The position numbers and the translations under genes are program-made. The notes under the pieces are model-generated. The model had not been told where the DNA came from and ran no database searches. It saw nothing but the letters and a program-made list of their open reading frames with translations. From contig CABUZK010000002.1 in assembly GCA_902496115.1 (NCBI GenBank), positions 80,827 to 144,826 of the forward strand: DNA of 64,000 bases, read 5' to 3'. Origin of the DNA: an uncultured Collinsella sp. GTDB lineage: Bacteria; Actinomycetota; Coriobacteriia; Coriobacteriales; Coriobacteriaceae. This document shows, piece after piece, positions 23,854 to 32,262 of this stretch (its first letter is position 1; each line of letters opens with the position of its first letter).

Positions 23854-24070
23854 TGGCCAAAAAATAGCAAATATGAGTACTGTTACCAATTTAGTAGCAG
23901 ACAATTTTGGCCTCTCGGACAGATTTTGCGCTCAGTGTCGCCAACCTGATGCTTAGTTATTCTACATTTGTTTATTATCTTCTTACTTTACGACGCCTCC
24001 GAGTCCTAAATTCCTTGATTTTGCTGTTACTGATTTAGTGACAGTACTCATATTTGCCATATTTTGGCCA
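23854..24070. repeat. MITE-like palindromic element, copy A (217 bp)
   Basis: Inverted arms of about 35-45 bp start TGGCCAAAA and share GCAAATATGAGTACTGT (left 23867-23883, right inverted near 24041-24057). The interior is AT-rich and non-coding and contains a CATTTGTTTATTAT stretch similar to copy B. Copies B (39696-39923) and C (58081-58307) have nearly the same size and arms. All three are intergenic. Confidence 0.75.
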
Positions 24071-24104
24071 GGGCATATGATTAACCCCCTATTTTCGACG
24101 CGAA

Positions 24105-25214
24105 TTAGACCGGCTTAAGCCCAAAACACGCCCGCAGCGTGTTAAACAACGCCTCTTGCTTCTTTCTGCGGGCATCGACACGATTCCGGTACCGCTTTCG
24201 CATACGCTGGTGGATGCGCCATGCGAGCGCTTCCATCGCTTCCATGTCGCAGAGCATTTCGTTGTTGACCGTCGCGACCTCGATTCCCATAGTAATCAAG
24301 CCCGTGTTGCGTTTTTCATCATGGATACGTCCCCTCCGGGAGGAATGGCCCAGCTCACCGTTGTATTCCAGGTCAAACCGGGCTGTTTCCTGATACGCAT
24401 CGCAAACTGCATGCGGCATCCCCGAGATTGCCTGCGCGCGGTCATCGAACTCGATCTTGTAGTCGGTCTTAAAGGGACCGCAGGCAAATCCGCCATAGGA
24501 AAACGGAAGCGAAAACAGAGCGAGCATGATGCACTCCATGGGCGAGAGCAGGTTTTCTGACAGGTAGGGACACAGGCGCAGCAGCTGTTTGGCCACATTC
24601 CCCTTGCATGCCGCAAGGTAATCTGCCAGGCGATCGGGCGTCAGCACCGGCTCGACTTCAAAGTAGCCCACGTCTGCCGGTTGGTCCTTGTCCTTTGCAA
24701 GTCTATTCGCAACAGGCGAGGTATAGGGAGGTAAATACTTCCCGCGATCGCTCAGTGAAATCTTGGAACACAGTTCCTGGGCCAGGGCAAACGCCTGGAT
24801 ACAGCCGACCTCGCGGGCGACGGCAACACAAAGGGCCTCGGGTGATAGGCTGTACACCCCCGGTTCCACCTCTAGAATCGAGCCGGCAGGCAACCCGGAA
24901 CACACGGACCAGCCCACGCCAGGCATGCGGCGGCGCTGCGCCGCAGATCCCACCAGCAAGCACAGATCTTCTTGCACCTCTCCGCTTTTGGCTCCAATTC
25001 GAACCAGGTCGGAAAGACAGATATCCTCGGCCGAAGGTGATGACGTACACAGCACGCGACGTTCCTCCTCGGGCTCAAGGTCCTTCCAGCCGACGTAGCC
25101 CATCTGCCGGCGCTCGGCTCGAATCATGCGCAACGCCGAGGCGCCCGTCAGGATTACAGAGGCCGCTAGCTGCTCTTTTGTCGGTTTGTTGCACTGCCTG
25201 ATTGTTACCGTCAC
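24105..25214 (-). CDS. Protein with C-terminal DUF559/Vsr-like nuclease pattern, function unknown
   Basis: About 369 residues. The N-terminal part (residues about 10-200) is not recognised; it is rich in Cys and resembles the winged AbiEi/DUF559 lead-in seen in actinobacterial proteins (ALRMIRAERRQ, SGLPAGSILEVEPGVYSLSPE). The C-terminal part reads FDLEYNGELGHSS, then HDEKRNTGLITMGIEVATV. This follows the E-x-D/N-G..H....D..R...L...G..V order of DUF559/Vsr PD-(D/E)XK-like folds. A nuclease role is an inference. Start GTG at 25214 is uncertain. It lies 11 bp after comF and may be cotranscribed. Confidence 0.6.
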   Translation of the reverse strand: MTVTIRQCNKPTKEQLAASVILTGASALRMIRAERRQMGYVGWKDLEPEEERRVLCTSSPSAEDICLSDLVRIGAKSGEVQEDLCLLVGSAAQRRRMPGVGWSVCSGLPAGSILEVEPGVYSLSPEALCVAVAREVGCIQAFALAQELCSKISLSDRGKYLPPYTSPVANRLAKDKDQPADVGYFEVEPVLTPDRLADYLAACKGNVAKQLLRLCPYLSENLLSPMECIMLALFSLPFSYGGFACGPFKTDYKIEFDDRAQAISGMPHAVCDAYQETARFDLEYNGELGHSSRRGRIHDEKRNTGLITMGIEVATVNNEMLCDMEAMEALAWRIHQRMRKRYRNRVDARRKKQEALFNTLRACFGLKPV

Positions 25215-25225
25215 ATGAATCACCC

Positions 25226-26032
25226 CTACCAAACGCGTGCGATAGCGAGGCCATCAACGGCCGCGGCACCGGCGCGCTTGAGTTCCGCCGAAGCCGCTGC
25301 CATCGTCGCACCCGTGGTGATAACGTCGTCGATAAGCAGCAGGCGGCGGCCCCGCACGTCCTCAACGGTCTCGTACATGCCTCGGGCGCGTTCACGGCGT
25401 TCTTCACGACCGAGTTCACGCTGGTCGCCATGACCGTACTTAACGAGGGCGTCGAGCAGCGGAACACCCGACAGCTCGCAAAATGGGCGCGCGATGGCTT
25501 CCATATGATCGAAACCGCGTCGCCGAAACGCCGCCGCCGTCGCGGGCACAAACACCACCGCATCGGCGCCGGACAACACACCGCCTAAGCGTTCGGGTGC
25601 CGCGACCTGGGCATGTAAGGCGGTGTCGTATAGCAGCTCTGCCAGATACGGCGCCAGACGTCGCTCGCCCGCGTCTTTGTACGCTTTAATGATCCGCGGC
25701 AGCGGATGCGTGTAAGCGGCACATGCCAGGCACCGGTCGAGAGCTTCGGCCATCGCCGAGGACACACCCTCGACCGAGCACTCGGTGCACAGCAAGTCTC
25801 CAAACGGGGCACCGCATCGGGTGCAGCTATAACGTGGATCGATGAGCGTGAGCGCGGCCAGGCAGTCTTGGCAAATAAGCGCACCGGCGCGCTCGCAGCC
25901 GGCGCATCGCGTGGGCGACAACGCCTCAAGCGCCTCGTGCGCCGCCCGCTCGGCAAACGGTAGCAATTCGTCCGCAAACGGTAGGATGCCGGCACCTTGC
26001 AGGCATCCCAACACGTTCAAATGTCTCTTCAC
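25226..26032 (-). CDS. comF: ComF-family phosphoribosyltransferase-like protein
   Basis: A 268-residue protein with an N-terminal four-cysteine zinc finger (CAGCERAGALICQDC, CTRCGAPFGDLLCTEC) and a C-terminal phosphoribosyltransferase fold. The fold has the PRPP loop RRLLLIDDVITTGATM (residues about 229-244) and VPATAAAFRRRGFDHM before it. ComF is linked to DNA uptake in competent bacteria, but the family is also widespread without proven competence. The start is GTG; its ribosome site AGGGAGGG is the 3' arm of a perfect 9-bp hairpin. Confidence 0.9.
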   Translation of the reverse strand: MKRHLNVLGCLQGAGILPFADELLPFAERAAHEALEALSPTRCAGCERAGALICQDCLAALTLIDPRYSCTRCGAPFGDLLCTECSVEGVSSAMAEALDRCLACAAYTHPLPRIIKAYKDAGERRLAPYLAELLYDTALHAQVAAPERLGGVLSGADAVVFVPATAAAFRRRGFDHMEAIARPFCELSGVPLLDALVKYGHGDQRELGREERRERARGMYETVEDVRGRRLLLIDDVITTGATMAAASAELKRAGAAAVDGLAIARVW

Positions 26033-26038
26033 GACACA

Positions 26039-26068
26039 ACCCTCCCTACGCTCGGTCGCAGGGAGGGT
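26039..26068 (-). promoter_or_regulatory. Hairpin masking the comF ribosome-binding site
   Basis: On the minus strand ACCCTCCCT (26060-26068) pairs with AGGGAGGGT (26039-26047) around a 12-nt loop. The second arm contains the only good ribosome site for comF, 8 bases before its GTG. Folding would block translation. It may also end ricT transcription, though the T run is poor. Confidence 0.6.
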
Positions 26069-26134
26069 CGTTGATTCAGCGCTATGGTACCCCGACGCGT
26101 TTGGGGTCAGGCAGGTTAAATCCGTTTGCGGGCG

Positions 26135-27835
26135 CTATTCGCCGGTGGGCGGTTGCGGTGCGGACGAGTTTTGGGTCGAGCCCTCGCCACCGTCCTGGCG
26201 CGGTTTGCGGGAACGACGGCGGCGACGGCGCTTCTGGCCCTGGTCGACCGAACCCTCGCCACCACGATCTTCGCGCGACTCGCGTTCGTCGCGAGCAGCG
26301 CTGCGCGCGGCCTTGGCGGCCGCCCCTCCGCCATCTCCGGGGCGACGGCGCGTGACCTTGACCTCGCCATCCGAGACCTGATCGGCCACGGAGGGCACCG
26401 AGGGCTTTTGCTGCGTACCCGAAGAATGGCGACGACGCGGACGCGGGACGCGCTCGTCATCGTTGCGCTGCTTGCCACCCTTGTCGGCAGGCGTATCGGA
26501 ACCCGAACCACCCTTGGGGGCGGCACCGGCTTCGCGAGCGGCTGCGGCGCGGAAGGCGTCCTCGCGCTCCTCGCTCGACAAATGGCGGCGGCGACGGCGC
26601 GTGGGATTCATGCCACCGCCGCGGTTTTGCTGCTGGGGCTGCTGAGCCTCGCGCTCGCGGGGGGAATTCTTGCCTGCGGGAGCGGCCTCGCCTACATCGC
26701 CCGAACCCGAGCGCTTGCGACGGCGACGTCCACCGGCAGCCTCCTCAGCCTCGGGTGCCTCGGCCTTGCCGCGACCCTTACCGCGGCCGCGACCCTCGCC
26801 CTGGCTCTGACCGGCACGGGCATCGGCGTCCGCATCGCGACGGCGGCGCTTGGGCATCGTCGTCCCCGCCAGACGGTCGGCGCTCGACAGGCCATCGCCC
26901 ACGTCGACGCCATTCTCGCGGTCGAGCTCCATAAGCGCCAAGCGCATCTCGGGCGACTCGATACGCTCGAGCACATCGCGCGTCACGCAGTCGGGGCGGC
27001 AGTTGCAGCCCTGCTCGGCGGCCTTCTTTTTGCAGCCCTCAGAGCAGGTCATGTCAGCCAGGTTGACCTTAAAGACTTTGCCGTTCTCCAGGCGCAACAC
27101 CAGCTGCTCGCGCGGCGTGTCATATTCCTGGATACGCGCCTTGCCAAGCGGCGTATCGATAAGCGTCTTCTTTTTGGGCGCGCGGCTCTTAAAGTCCTTG
27201 TACGCCTCGAACTCGTAGCGCAGGCAGCACATCAGGCGGCCGCAGACGCCGCTAATTTTGGACGAGTTGAGTGGCAGGTCCTGCTCTTTTGCCATGCGAA
27301 TCGAAACCGGCTCAAACTGTCCGCCAAAGCGCGTGCAGCAGAGCTCCTGGCCGCACTGGGCATAGCCGCCCACCAGGCGGGTCTCGTCGCGCACGCCGAT
27401 CTGGCGCATGTCGACGCGAATGTGCAGCGTCGAGGACAGGTCCTTGACGAGCTGACGGAAATCGACGCGCTCCTCGGCAGCAAAGTAGAACACAGCCTTC
27501 TCGCCGCCAAACAGGTACTCGACGCCGACCGGCTTCATCTCGAGGTCGAGCTCCTTGACCAGACGACGGAAATCGACCATGGCCTCGTCACCCTGGATAG
27601 CCAGGTCGTCGGCAAGCTGCAGGTCGATGTCGCTCGCCACGCGCAACACGGGCTTGAGCGGCTGACCGATCTCGTCTTGCGGCACCTCGAAGGGATCGGC
27701 CGTGACCAGGCCGATCTCGGTTCCGCGCTCGGTGGAGCAAATGGCATAATCGGCCTCGAGGATATCCAGATCCTGCGGGTCGAACCACAGGTCGCGCGAG
27801 GCGTAGGTAAACTTAACGGGTACGACTAACGGCAT
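26135..27835 (-). CDS. PSP1-domain protein RicT (YaaT-like) with long Arg-rich tail
   Basis: A 566-residue protein. Residues about 1-285 are the PSP1/RicT domain with its conserved cysteines (GGYAQCGQELCCTRFGG, KISGVCGRLMCCLRYE, CSEGCKKKAAEQGCNC). RicT helps the Y-complex that controls RNase Y and mRNA processing in Bacillus. Residues about 330-566 are disordered with repeated arginine clusters (PKRRRRD, GRRRRKRS, PTRRRRRHLS, PRPRRRHS, KRRRRRRSRKPR), likely RNA-binding. RicT is commonly next to holB and tmk, as here. It overlaps the holB end by 10 bp. Confidence 0.92.
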   Translation of the reverse strand: MPLVVPVKFTYASRDLWFDPQDLDILEADYAICSTERGTEIGLVTADPFEVPQDEIGQPLKPVLRVASDIDLQLADDLAIQGDEAMVDFRRLVKELDLEMKPVGVEYLFGGEKAVFYFAAEERVDFRQLVKDLSSTLHIRVDMRQIGVRDETRLVGGYAQCGQELCCTRFGGQFEPVSIRMAKEQDLPLNSSKISGVCGRLMCCLRYEFEAYKDFKSRAPKKKTLIDTPLGKARIQEYDTPREQLVLRLENGKVFKVNLADMTCSEGCKKKAAEQGCNCRPDCVTRDVLERIESPEMRLALMELDRENGVDVGDGLSSADRLAGTTMPKRRRRDADADARAGQSQGEGRGRGKGRGKAEAPEAEEAAGGRRRRKRSGSGDVGEAAPAGKNSPREREAQQPQQQNRGGGMNPTRRRRRHLSSEEREDAFRAAAAREAGAAPKGGSGSDTPADKGGKQRNDDERVPRPRRRHSSGTQQKPSVPSVADQVSDGEVKVTRRRPGDGGGAAAKAARSAARDERESREDRGGEGSVDQGQKRRRRRRSRKPRQDGGEGSTQNSSAPQPPTGE

Positions 27836-28953
27836 TTCAGTGCCTTCCTGATATCGAACAGCATGACCTCGATGGCCAGCTGGGGAGTAACGTTTCTGGC
27901 GATGTTGCGCTCAGCGGTGGCAACCGCCTCAAGCGCCTGAGTGGCACCCGCAACATTCGTCGCGGCGGCAAGCCGACCGATCGTGTCGCGCATGTCTTCG
28001 TTCACCACGTCGGCTGCCTCATCCTGAAGCGTCAGCAGCACGTCGCGCATGAGCGTCCGCGCGCTCGCCAGCGCTTCCATGATACCCGAACGCTCGCGCG
28101 CGTTGAGTTCGCGCTTGTTGCGGTCCTCAAGCTGCTTCAATGCTCCACGCGACAGATAGTCGGCGTTTTGCTCGAGCACCTTTTCCTGTGTGGACTTGAC
28201 CTCGGCGAGCGGTGCCTTAACGGCGACGATGAGCGACTTGGCGCGGCTGAGCACATCAGCCTCGTCGGCAGCGATGAGCGAATCGATGGCGCGGACCATT
28301 TGGCGGCGAGCATCCTGGCGCTCGGCACTCTTAAGGAACTCGATGCCGCGTGTGGGGCTTCCCGCCACGGCGACCGCCATGCGGCAACGCGCGAGGTCCT
28401 GACCCGTCGCGCGACTCACGGCCTGCGCGGCCACGGTGGGCGACACCAACCGAAACGGCACGCACTGACAGCGGCTCACGATGGTGGGCAACATCACGTC
28501 TGCCGAGGTGCCCAACAAGATGAACATAACGCCCTCGGGCGGCTCCTCGAGTGTCTTGAGCAGCGCGTTGGCGGTGTTAGCGCGCAGTTGCTCGGCACGA
28601 TCGATGATGTAGACCTTGGCCTTGGCACGGATGGGCGCCAGCGGCACGTCATCGAGCAGCTCGCGGGTCTGGGCAATGAGGTAGCCTGTGGCGCTCTCGG
28701 GCGTGTAATAGTGCACGTCAGGATGCGTATGCCGAGCAACGCGTACGCAGCTGTCGCATGCTCCGCAGCCGTCCTGCTCGCACAGGAAGGCCTGGGCGAG
28801 CGCCCATGCGGCATCGAGCTTGCCGGCACCGGGAGCGCCCAAAAACAGGTAGGCGTGCGATGCGCGGCCGCTGGCGACGGCGTTGGTCAAAAAATCGCGA
28901 ACGCGCTCTTGGGTGTCGAGCTTGGCCAGCAGGCTTGCCTGAGCGGGGGCCAT
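27826..28953 (-). CDS. holB: DNA polymerase III delta-prime subunit
   Basis: A 375-residue clamp-loader subunit. It has a Walker A-like LGAPGAGKLDAAWALA near residue 40, a zinc module CEQDGCGACDSC near 60, YIIDRAEQLRANTANALLKTLEEPPEGVMFILLGT (the AAA+ Walker B/sensor stretch) and SRCQCVPF. It helps load the sliding clamp on DNA. Start at 28953 is 2 bp after the tmk stop; the longer reading overlaps tmk and is unlikely. The tmk-holB-ricT order is a common bacterial arrangement. Confidence 0.93.
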   Translation of the reverse strand: MAPAQASLLAKLDTQERVRDFLTNAVASGRASHAYLFLGAPGAGKLDAAWALAQAFLCEQDGCGACDSCVRVARHTHPDVHYYTPESATGYLIAQTRELLDDVPLAPIRAKAKVYIIDRAEQLRANTANALLKTLEEPPEGVMFILLGTSADVMLPTIVSRCQCVPFRLVSPTVAAQAVSRATGQDLARCRMAVAVAGSPTRGIEFLKSAERQDARRQMVRAIDSLIAADEADVLSRAKSLIVAVKAPLAEVKSTQEKVLEQNADYLSRGALKQLEDRNKRELNARERSGIMEALASARTLMRDVLLTLQDEAADVVNEDMRDTIGRLAAATNVAGATQALEAVATAERNIARNVTPQLAIEVMLFDIRKALKCR

Positions 28954-28954
28954 G

Positions 28955-29638
28955 TTACTCGGCCTCCTTGGCAAGCGCGGCGGCGACAGCATCTTGCGAA
29001 ATGTCGAGACCGTACGCGCGAATCTGCTCGACCGTCTTCTCGAAGACTTCCTCGACGGTCGCAGTGGCGTCGATGAGCTTTACGCGGTTTGGCTCCTCGG
29101 CAGCAATAGCGCAGAATCCCTGGTAGACACGCTCCTGGAATGCCATGCCTTTGGCCTCCATGCGATCTGCCGCGCCACGGGCTGCCATGCGCAGCGCCGC
29201 CTGCTCGGGCGTGATGTGATAGACGAGCGTGAGCGCCGGGTGCGTTCCCGCAACGGCCAGGTTGTTGGCATCGCGCACCATCTGGCGATCAAGGCCGTCG
29301 GCAAATGCCTGATAGCAGGTTGTGGAATCGTAAAAGCGGTCACACAGGACCACCTTGCCGGCCGCGAGGGCGGGAGCTATGACCTCGTGCACCAACTGGG
29401 CGCGCGCTGCCTCGTAGAGCAGCAACTCACAGGTGTCGCCCATCGCTGTATTGGCGGGGTCGAGCAGCAGAGCGCGGATCTTTTCGCTAATGGCGGTACC
29501 GCCCGGCTCGCGCAGGCTCACAACCTGGTAGCCAGCGAGTTCGAGCGCGCGGGCAAGCAGACGCGCCTGCGTGGACTTGCCGGCGCCGTCGACGCCCTCG
29601 AGCGTGATAAAGCTATGTTGAGCGGGCTCAAAAGCCAT
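28955..29638 (-). CDS. tmk: Thymidylate kinase
   Basis: A 227-residue dTMP kinase. The P-loop EGVDGAGKSTQA is near residue 14, the DR[YF] motif is CDRFYDSTTCYQA near 97, and the lid region RMAARGAADRMEAKG is near 150. It phosphorylates dTMP to dTDP for DNA synthesis. It is first of the tmk-holB-ricT run on the minus strand. Length is a little above the usual 205-215 residues because of a longer C-terminus (DISQDAVAAALAKEAE). Confidence 0.95.
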   Translation of the reverse strand: MAFEPAQHSFITLEGVDGAGKSTQARLLARALELAGYQVVSLREPGGTAISEKIRALLLDPANTAMGDTCELLLYEAARAQLVHEVIAPALAAGKVVLCDRFYDSTTCYQAFADGLDRQMVRDANNLAVAGTHPALTLVYHITPEQAALRMAARGAADRMEAKGMAFQERVYQGFCAIAAEEPNRVKLIDATATVEEVFEKTVEQIRAYGLDISQDAVAAALAKEAE

Positions 29639-29743
29639 GGGCGCAGCCCCTTCCTACAAGGCGCGTAAATGCAGATATATCAACCAAGCCATGATACCCC
29701 AGTGCTCGGCGCGTCCCCAATGGCTAATGGTGCCTTTCCAAAG

Positions 29744-29806
29744 TTGCGGTGAAATAGGGACTGAATACGCCTTCTAGCAGCAAATACAATCCCTATTTCA
29801 CCGCAA
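29744..29806. repeat. Palindrome with 17-bp perfect arms, copy 1
   Basis: TTGCGGTGAAATAGGGA (29744-29760) and its exact complement (29790-29806) flank a 29-nt loop. The same 17-bp arms, with a related loop, recur at 32132-32194. It lies between tmk and the beta-lactamase-like gene, ending one base before the latter's stop. Confidence 0.85.
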
Positions 29807-29807
29807 G

Positions 29808-30881
29808 TTAGGAGTGGGCGCGGGCGTTGATGGCGAAGGAAATATCGCGCTCGAGGGCTAGGGCCTGCTCGCGTTCGAGGTCTTGGGTGAGGATTGCCAG
29901 CACGTAAGGGCGCTCGGCGTAGACGATTGCGGCATCGTGCTGAGCATTCGCCAGGCTGCCCGTTTTGTGCGCGACCAAAACGCCGCCGGGAACGCCTTCG
30001 ACAATACCGCGTGCGTCTTCCTGCGCCAGCAGATATCCGCGCGCTCGCTCGCACAGCTCGGGCGTCGCGATTGTCCCCGCCGCCAGCCGTTGCAACACAG
30101 CCGCAGCATCACGGGCGCTCGTATAGTTCTCGCGACCTTGTGCCTGGGCCTCGGTGTCCATCATCAAACGAGCGAGCACGGTCTGGGTCAGTCCCAATGC
30201 GGCGCACGTTTCGTTGACCGTATCCATGCCAAGCCTGCCGATAACAAGGTTCGCTGCCACGTTATCGCTCTGGGCGATCATAGCGTGCAGCAGCTCGTCA
30301 ATACTGTACGACACACCCGCGCCGCGCGACTGAATGTTGCCGCTGCCACCCACGATATCCTGCTGCGTTACCGTTATCTGCTCGTCGAGGGACAGCCCGC
30401 CCGCCGTCACGGTCTCGAGCGCACAAGCGAGAATGGGAAGCTTGATGATGCTTGCCGCCACATGTCGCGCGTCCGGCGCCACAGCGACTTCACCATCGAG
30501 CGACGCGAACGTTTGAGGATCAAGCGCCACGGAGTAAACCGAGACGGAGTCGCCATACGGCTCGACCAGGGCCTCGATATCTTGCTGAATGGCGGCAATC
30601 CAAGAAGACTTAGGGGCGGCCGTCGCTTTTGTCGCGGATGACCGCTTTGACGTTTGTTTGACAGAGACAGCGGAACCCTCAGCCTCGTTGCGGCGCGCGG
30701 CACAACCGCCAAGACTCATCACCGAGGCAAGCGCTCCGGTCAACATTCCGGCACAAAACACTCGACGCGAGCAATCGCGCACAGCGAGGGGCGCATCCCC
30801 CGGCGGGAACCGGAACGCCTCTACGCTGTCGCCGCCACCCCGACCTTGCTCGCCGCAGTACACAGACTCACTCCCCACCAT
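29808..30881 (-). CDS. Class A beta-lactamase-like serine hydrolase, probable Tat lipoprotein
   Basis: A 357-residue protein. SRRVFCAG near residue 38, a hydrophobic stretch and the lipobox MSLGGC suggest Tat export and lipid anchoring. The soluble part has the three penicillin-binding motifs: SIIK near 143 (S-x-x-K), QSDN near 205 and HKTG near 307. The omega-loop glutamate motif E-x-x-L-N of true class A enzymes is not evident (MMDTEAQAQGREN instead). It may be a beta-lactamase, a transpeptidase-like or an esterase-type relative. tatA and tatC are about 6 kb away. Confidence 0.8.
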   Translation of the reverse strand: MVGSESVYCGEQGRGGGDSVEAFRFPPGDAPLAVRDCSRRVFCAGMLTGALASVMSLGGCAARRNEAEGSAVSVKQTSKRSSATKATAAPKSSWIAAIQQDIEALVEPYGDSVSVYSVALDPQTFASLDGEVAVAPDARHVAASIIKLPILACALETVTAGGLSLDEQITVTQQDIVGGSGNIQSRGAGVSYSIDELLHAMIAQSDNVAANLVIGRLGMDTVNETCAALGLTQTVLARLMMDTEAQAQGRENYTSARDAAAVLQRLAAGTIATPELCERARGYLLAQEDARGIVEGVPGGVLVAHKTGSLANAQHDAAIVYAERPYVLAILTQDLEREQALALERDISFAINARAHS

Positions 30882-31027
30882 CGCATTCTACCGAGCCGTC
30901 GATAAACGGCCGCGCCGGACACCCAGCACGCCGCACTCATTGTGACGCATGCGACAGGGCTTGCGCGACATGATCATCCTCACATAACCAGTTGGGTCGG
31001 CGCGGCCCAACCGCACCTGAACCACCT

Positions 31028-31033
31028 TATAAT
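31028..31033 (+). promoter_or_regulatory. -10 box of the zinc-ribbon protein gene
   Basis: A perfect TATAAT 31 bp ahead of the start at 31065; no good -35 at 17 bp. The transcript would have a short leader with GGAAGGAA as ribosome site. Confidence 0.5.
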
Positions 31034-31064
31034 CTAGCCAACACATCGAATGGAAGGAACCATC

Positions 31065-32111
31065 ATGCCCCGGTTTTGTACCCATTGCGGCAAGCTTCTG
31101 AAAGACGACGAGCGTTTTTGCACCAGCTGCGGAACGCCGGTAACCGATGATGGCCAGGCCTCTCAGTCGCAAGAGAATGCGCAGGCAGCCGAACATGTCG
31201 CCGCGTCCGATGCCGCCTTCGACACCGCCGCGACCACGGTTCAGTCTGCGCAGCAGCCCGCGGCGACTCAGTCCCAGCAGGCGGACGTGACCGTGCAGTC
31301 CGCTCATCAGCCCGCGCCCGCTCCCCAGCCCGAAGTTGGCACGACGCAGCAATGGGCGGCGCCAGCCGGCTCCGCGCCGCAGCAGCCCATACCGACCGCC
31401 GCTCCGCAGGCCGGCGCCCCCGCTGCTCCCAAAAACAACAACGCCCTGCTCATCGGCATCATCGCCGCGCTAATCGTCGTGATTATCGCGCTCGTCGTGT
31501 TCTTTATGATCAAGCCTTTCGACAAGGGCGCCGATGATACCAAGGGCACGACGATCGAGAAGGTCAAGATCGACCACGATAACGACGATGCGTCCGTCAA
31601 GGGCGACCCCAACAAGCTTGACGATGATGATGACGATGACGTCCACGATGCCGCCACCATCAGCGAGCAAAACGTCTACGACCAGCTGAGCTCCTACTAC
31701 AGCAGGCTCTCCGATCTTGATCAGCAGGTTCGCGACTGCGCCACCACGTTTAACACGTATTACCTTAAGGATGACCGAAGCTCGCGTCAGTCGGCCAGCG
31801 ATGCCGCCGAGGCGCTCGAGGATCAGATCGACGACCTCAAGGACGAGGTCGAGGACCTGGACGTTCCCATCGACTCGCAGAACTACAGCTCGTGGAAAGA
31901 CATCATCGCGCTCTACGACGACCTGGAGAATCGCATTGACGTCATTTGCGATGCCTGGGAGATCAGCCTTGAGTACTCCAGCCCCGCCAACCACAAGGAC
32001 GAGATCGTGGCACCGCTGGCGCGCGACAACGTAGCGGGCACCAACGACAACAAATACCGTCTGGACTTTGAGGACCGCTACCCCGGCGCTGCACCCGTCG
32101 AAGTGAAGTAA
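31065..32111 (+). CDS. Zinc-ribbon single-pass membrane protein
   Basis: A 348-residue protein. Residues 3-26 form a zinc ribbon (FCTHCGKLLKDDERFCTSCG, C-x2-C-x10-C-x2-C). A Gln/Ala/Pro-rich linker runs to about residue 125, one membrane helix (LLIGIIAALIVVIIALVVFFMI) lies at about 128-150, then a very acidic stretch (DDDDDDV) and a helical external part with coiled-coil character (DAAEALEDQIDDLKDEVEDLD). Such proteins are common in Coriobacteria and Firmicutes and have no fixed function. ATG 31065 fits the ribosome site. Confidence 0.75.
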   Translation: MPRFCTHCGKLLKDDERFCTSCGTPVTDDGQASQSQENAQAAEHVAASDAAFDTAATTVQSAQQPAATQSQQADVTVQSAHQPAPAPQPEVGTTQQWAAPAGSAPQQPIPTAAPQAGAPAAPKNNNALLIGIIAALIVVIIALVVFFMIKPFDKGADDTKGTTIEKVKIDHDNDDASVKGDPNKLDDDDDDDVHDAATISEQNVYDQLSSYYSRLSDLDQQVRDCATTFNTYYLKDDRSSRQSASDAAEALEDQIDDLKDEVEDLDVPIDSQNYSSWKDIIALYDDLENRIDVICDAWEISLEYSSPANHKDEIVAPLARDNVAGTNDNKYRLDFEDRYPGAAPVEVK

Positions 32112-32131
32112 TCCCAACAACTGATCATAAC

Positions 32132-32194
32132 TTGCGGTGAAATAGGGATCAATTAGGCCTTTTGCCAGCAAAAACAGTCCCTATTTCACCGCAA
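32132..32194. repeat. Palindrome with 17-bp perfect arms, copy 2
   Basis: The same 17-bp arms as at 29744-29806 (here 32132-32148 and 32178-32194) with a 29-nt loop of similar sequence (AATTAGGCCTTTTGCCAGCA against AATACGCCTTCTAGCAGCA). It lies between convergent genes and could act as a terminator, though it lacks a T run. Confidence 0.85.
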
Positions 32195-32262
32195 CTTAGA
32201 AGTGGGGCCGGGCTCGCATTTGCATTTGCGCGCCCGGCCCCGCCGTGTCTATATGTGCTCGG

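Noticed and set aside
26126..27829. Plus-strand frame opposite ricT (567 codons)
   Set aside because: Arises from the Arg-rich codons read backwards; ricT has the conserved cysteine motifs and operon context.
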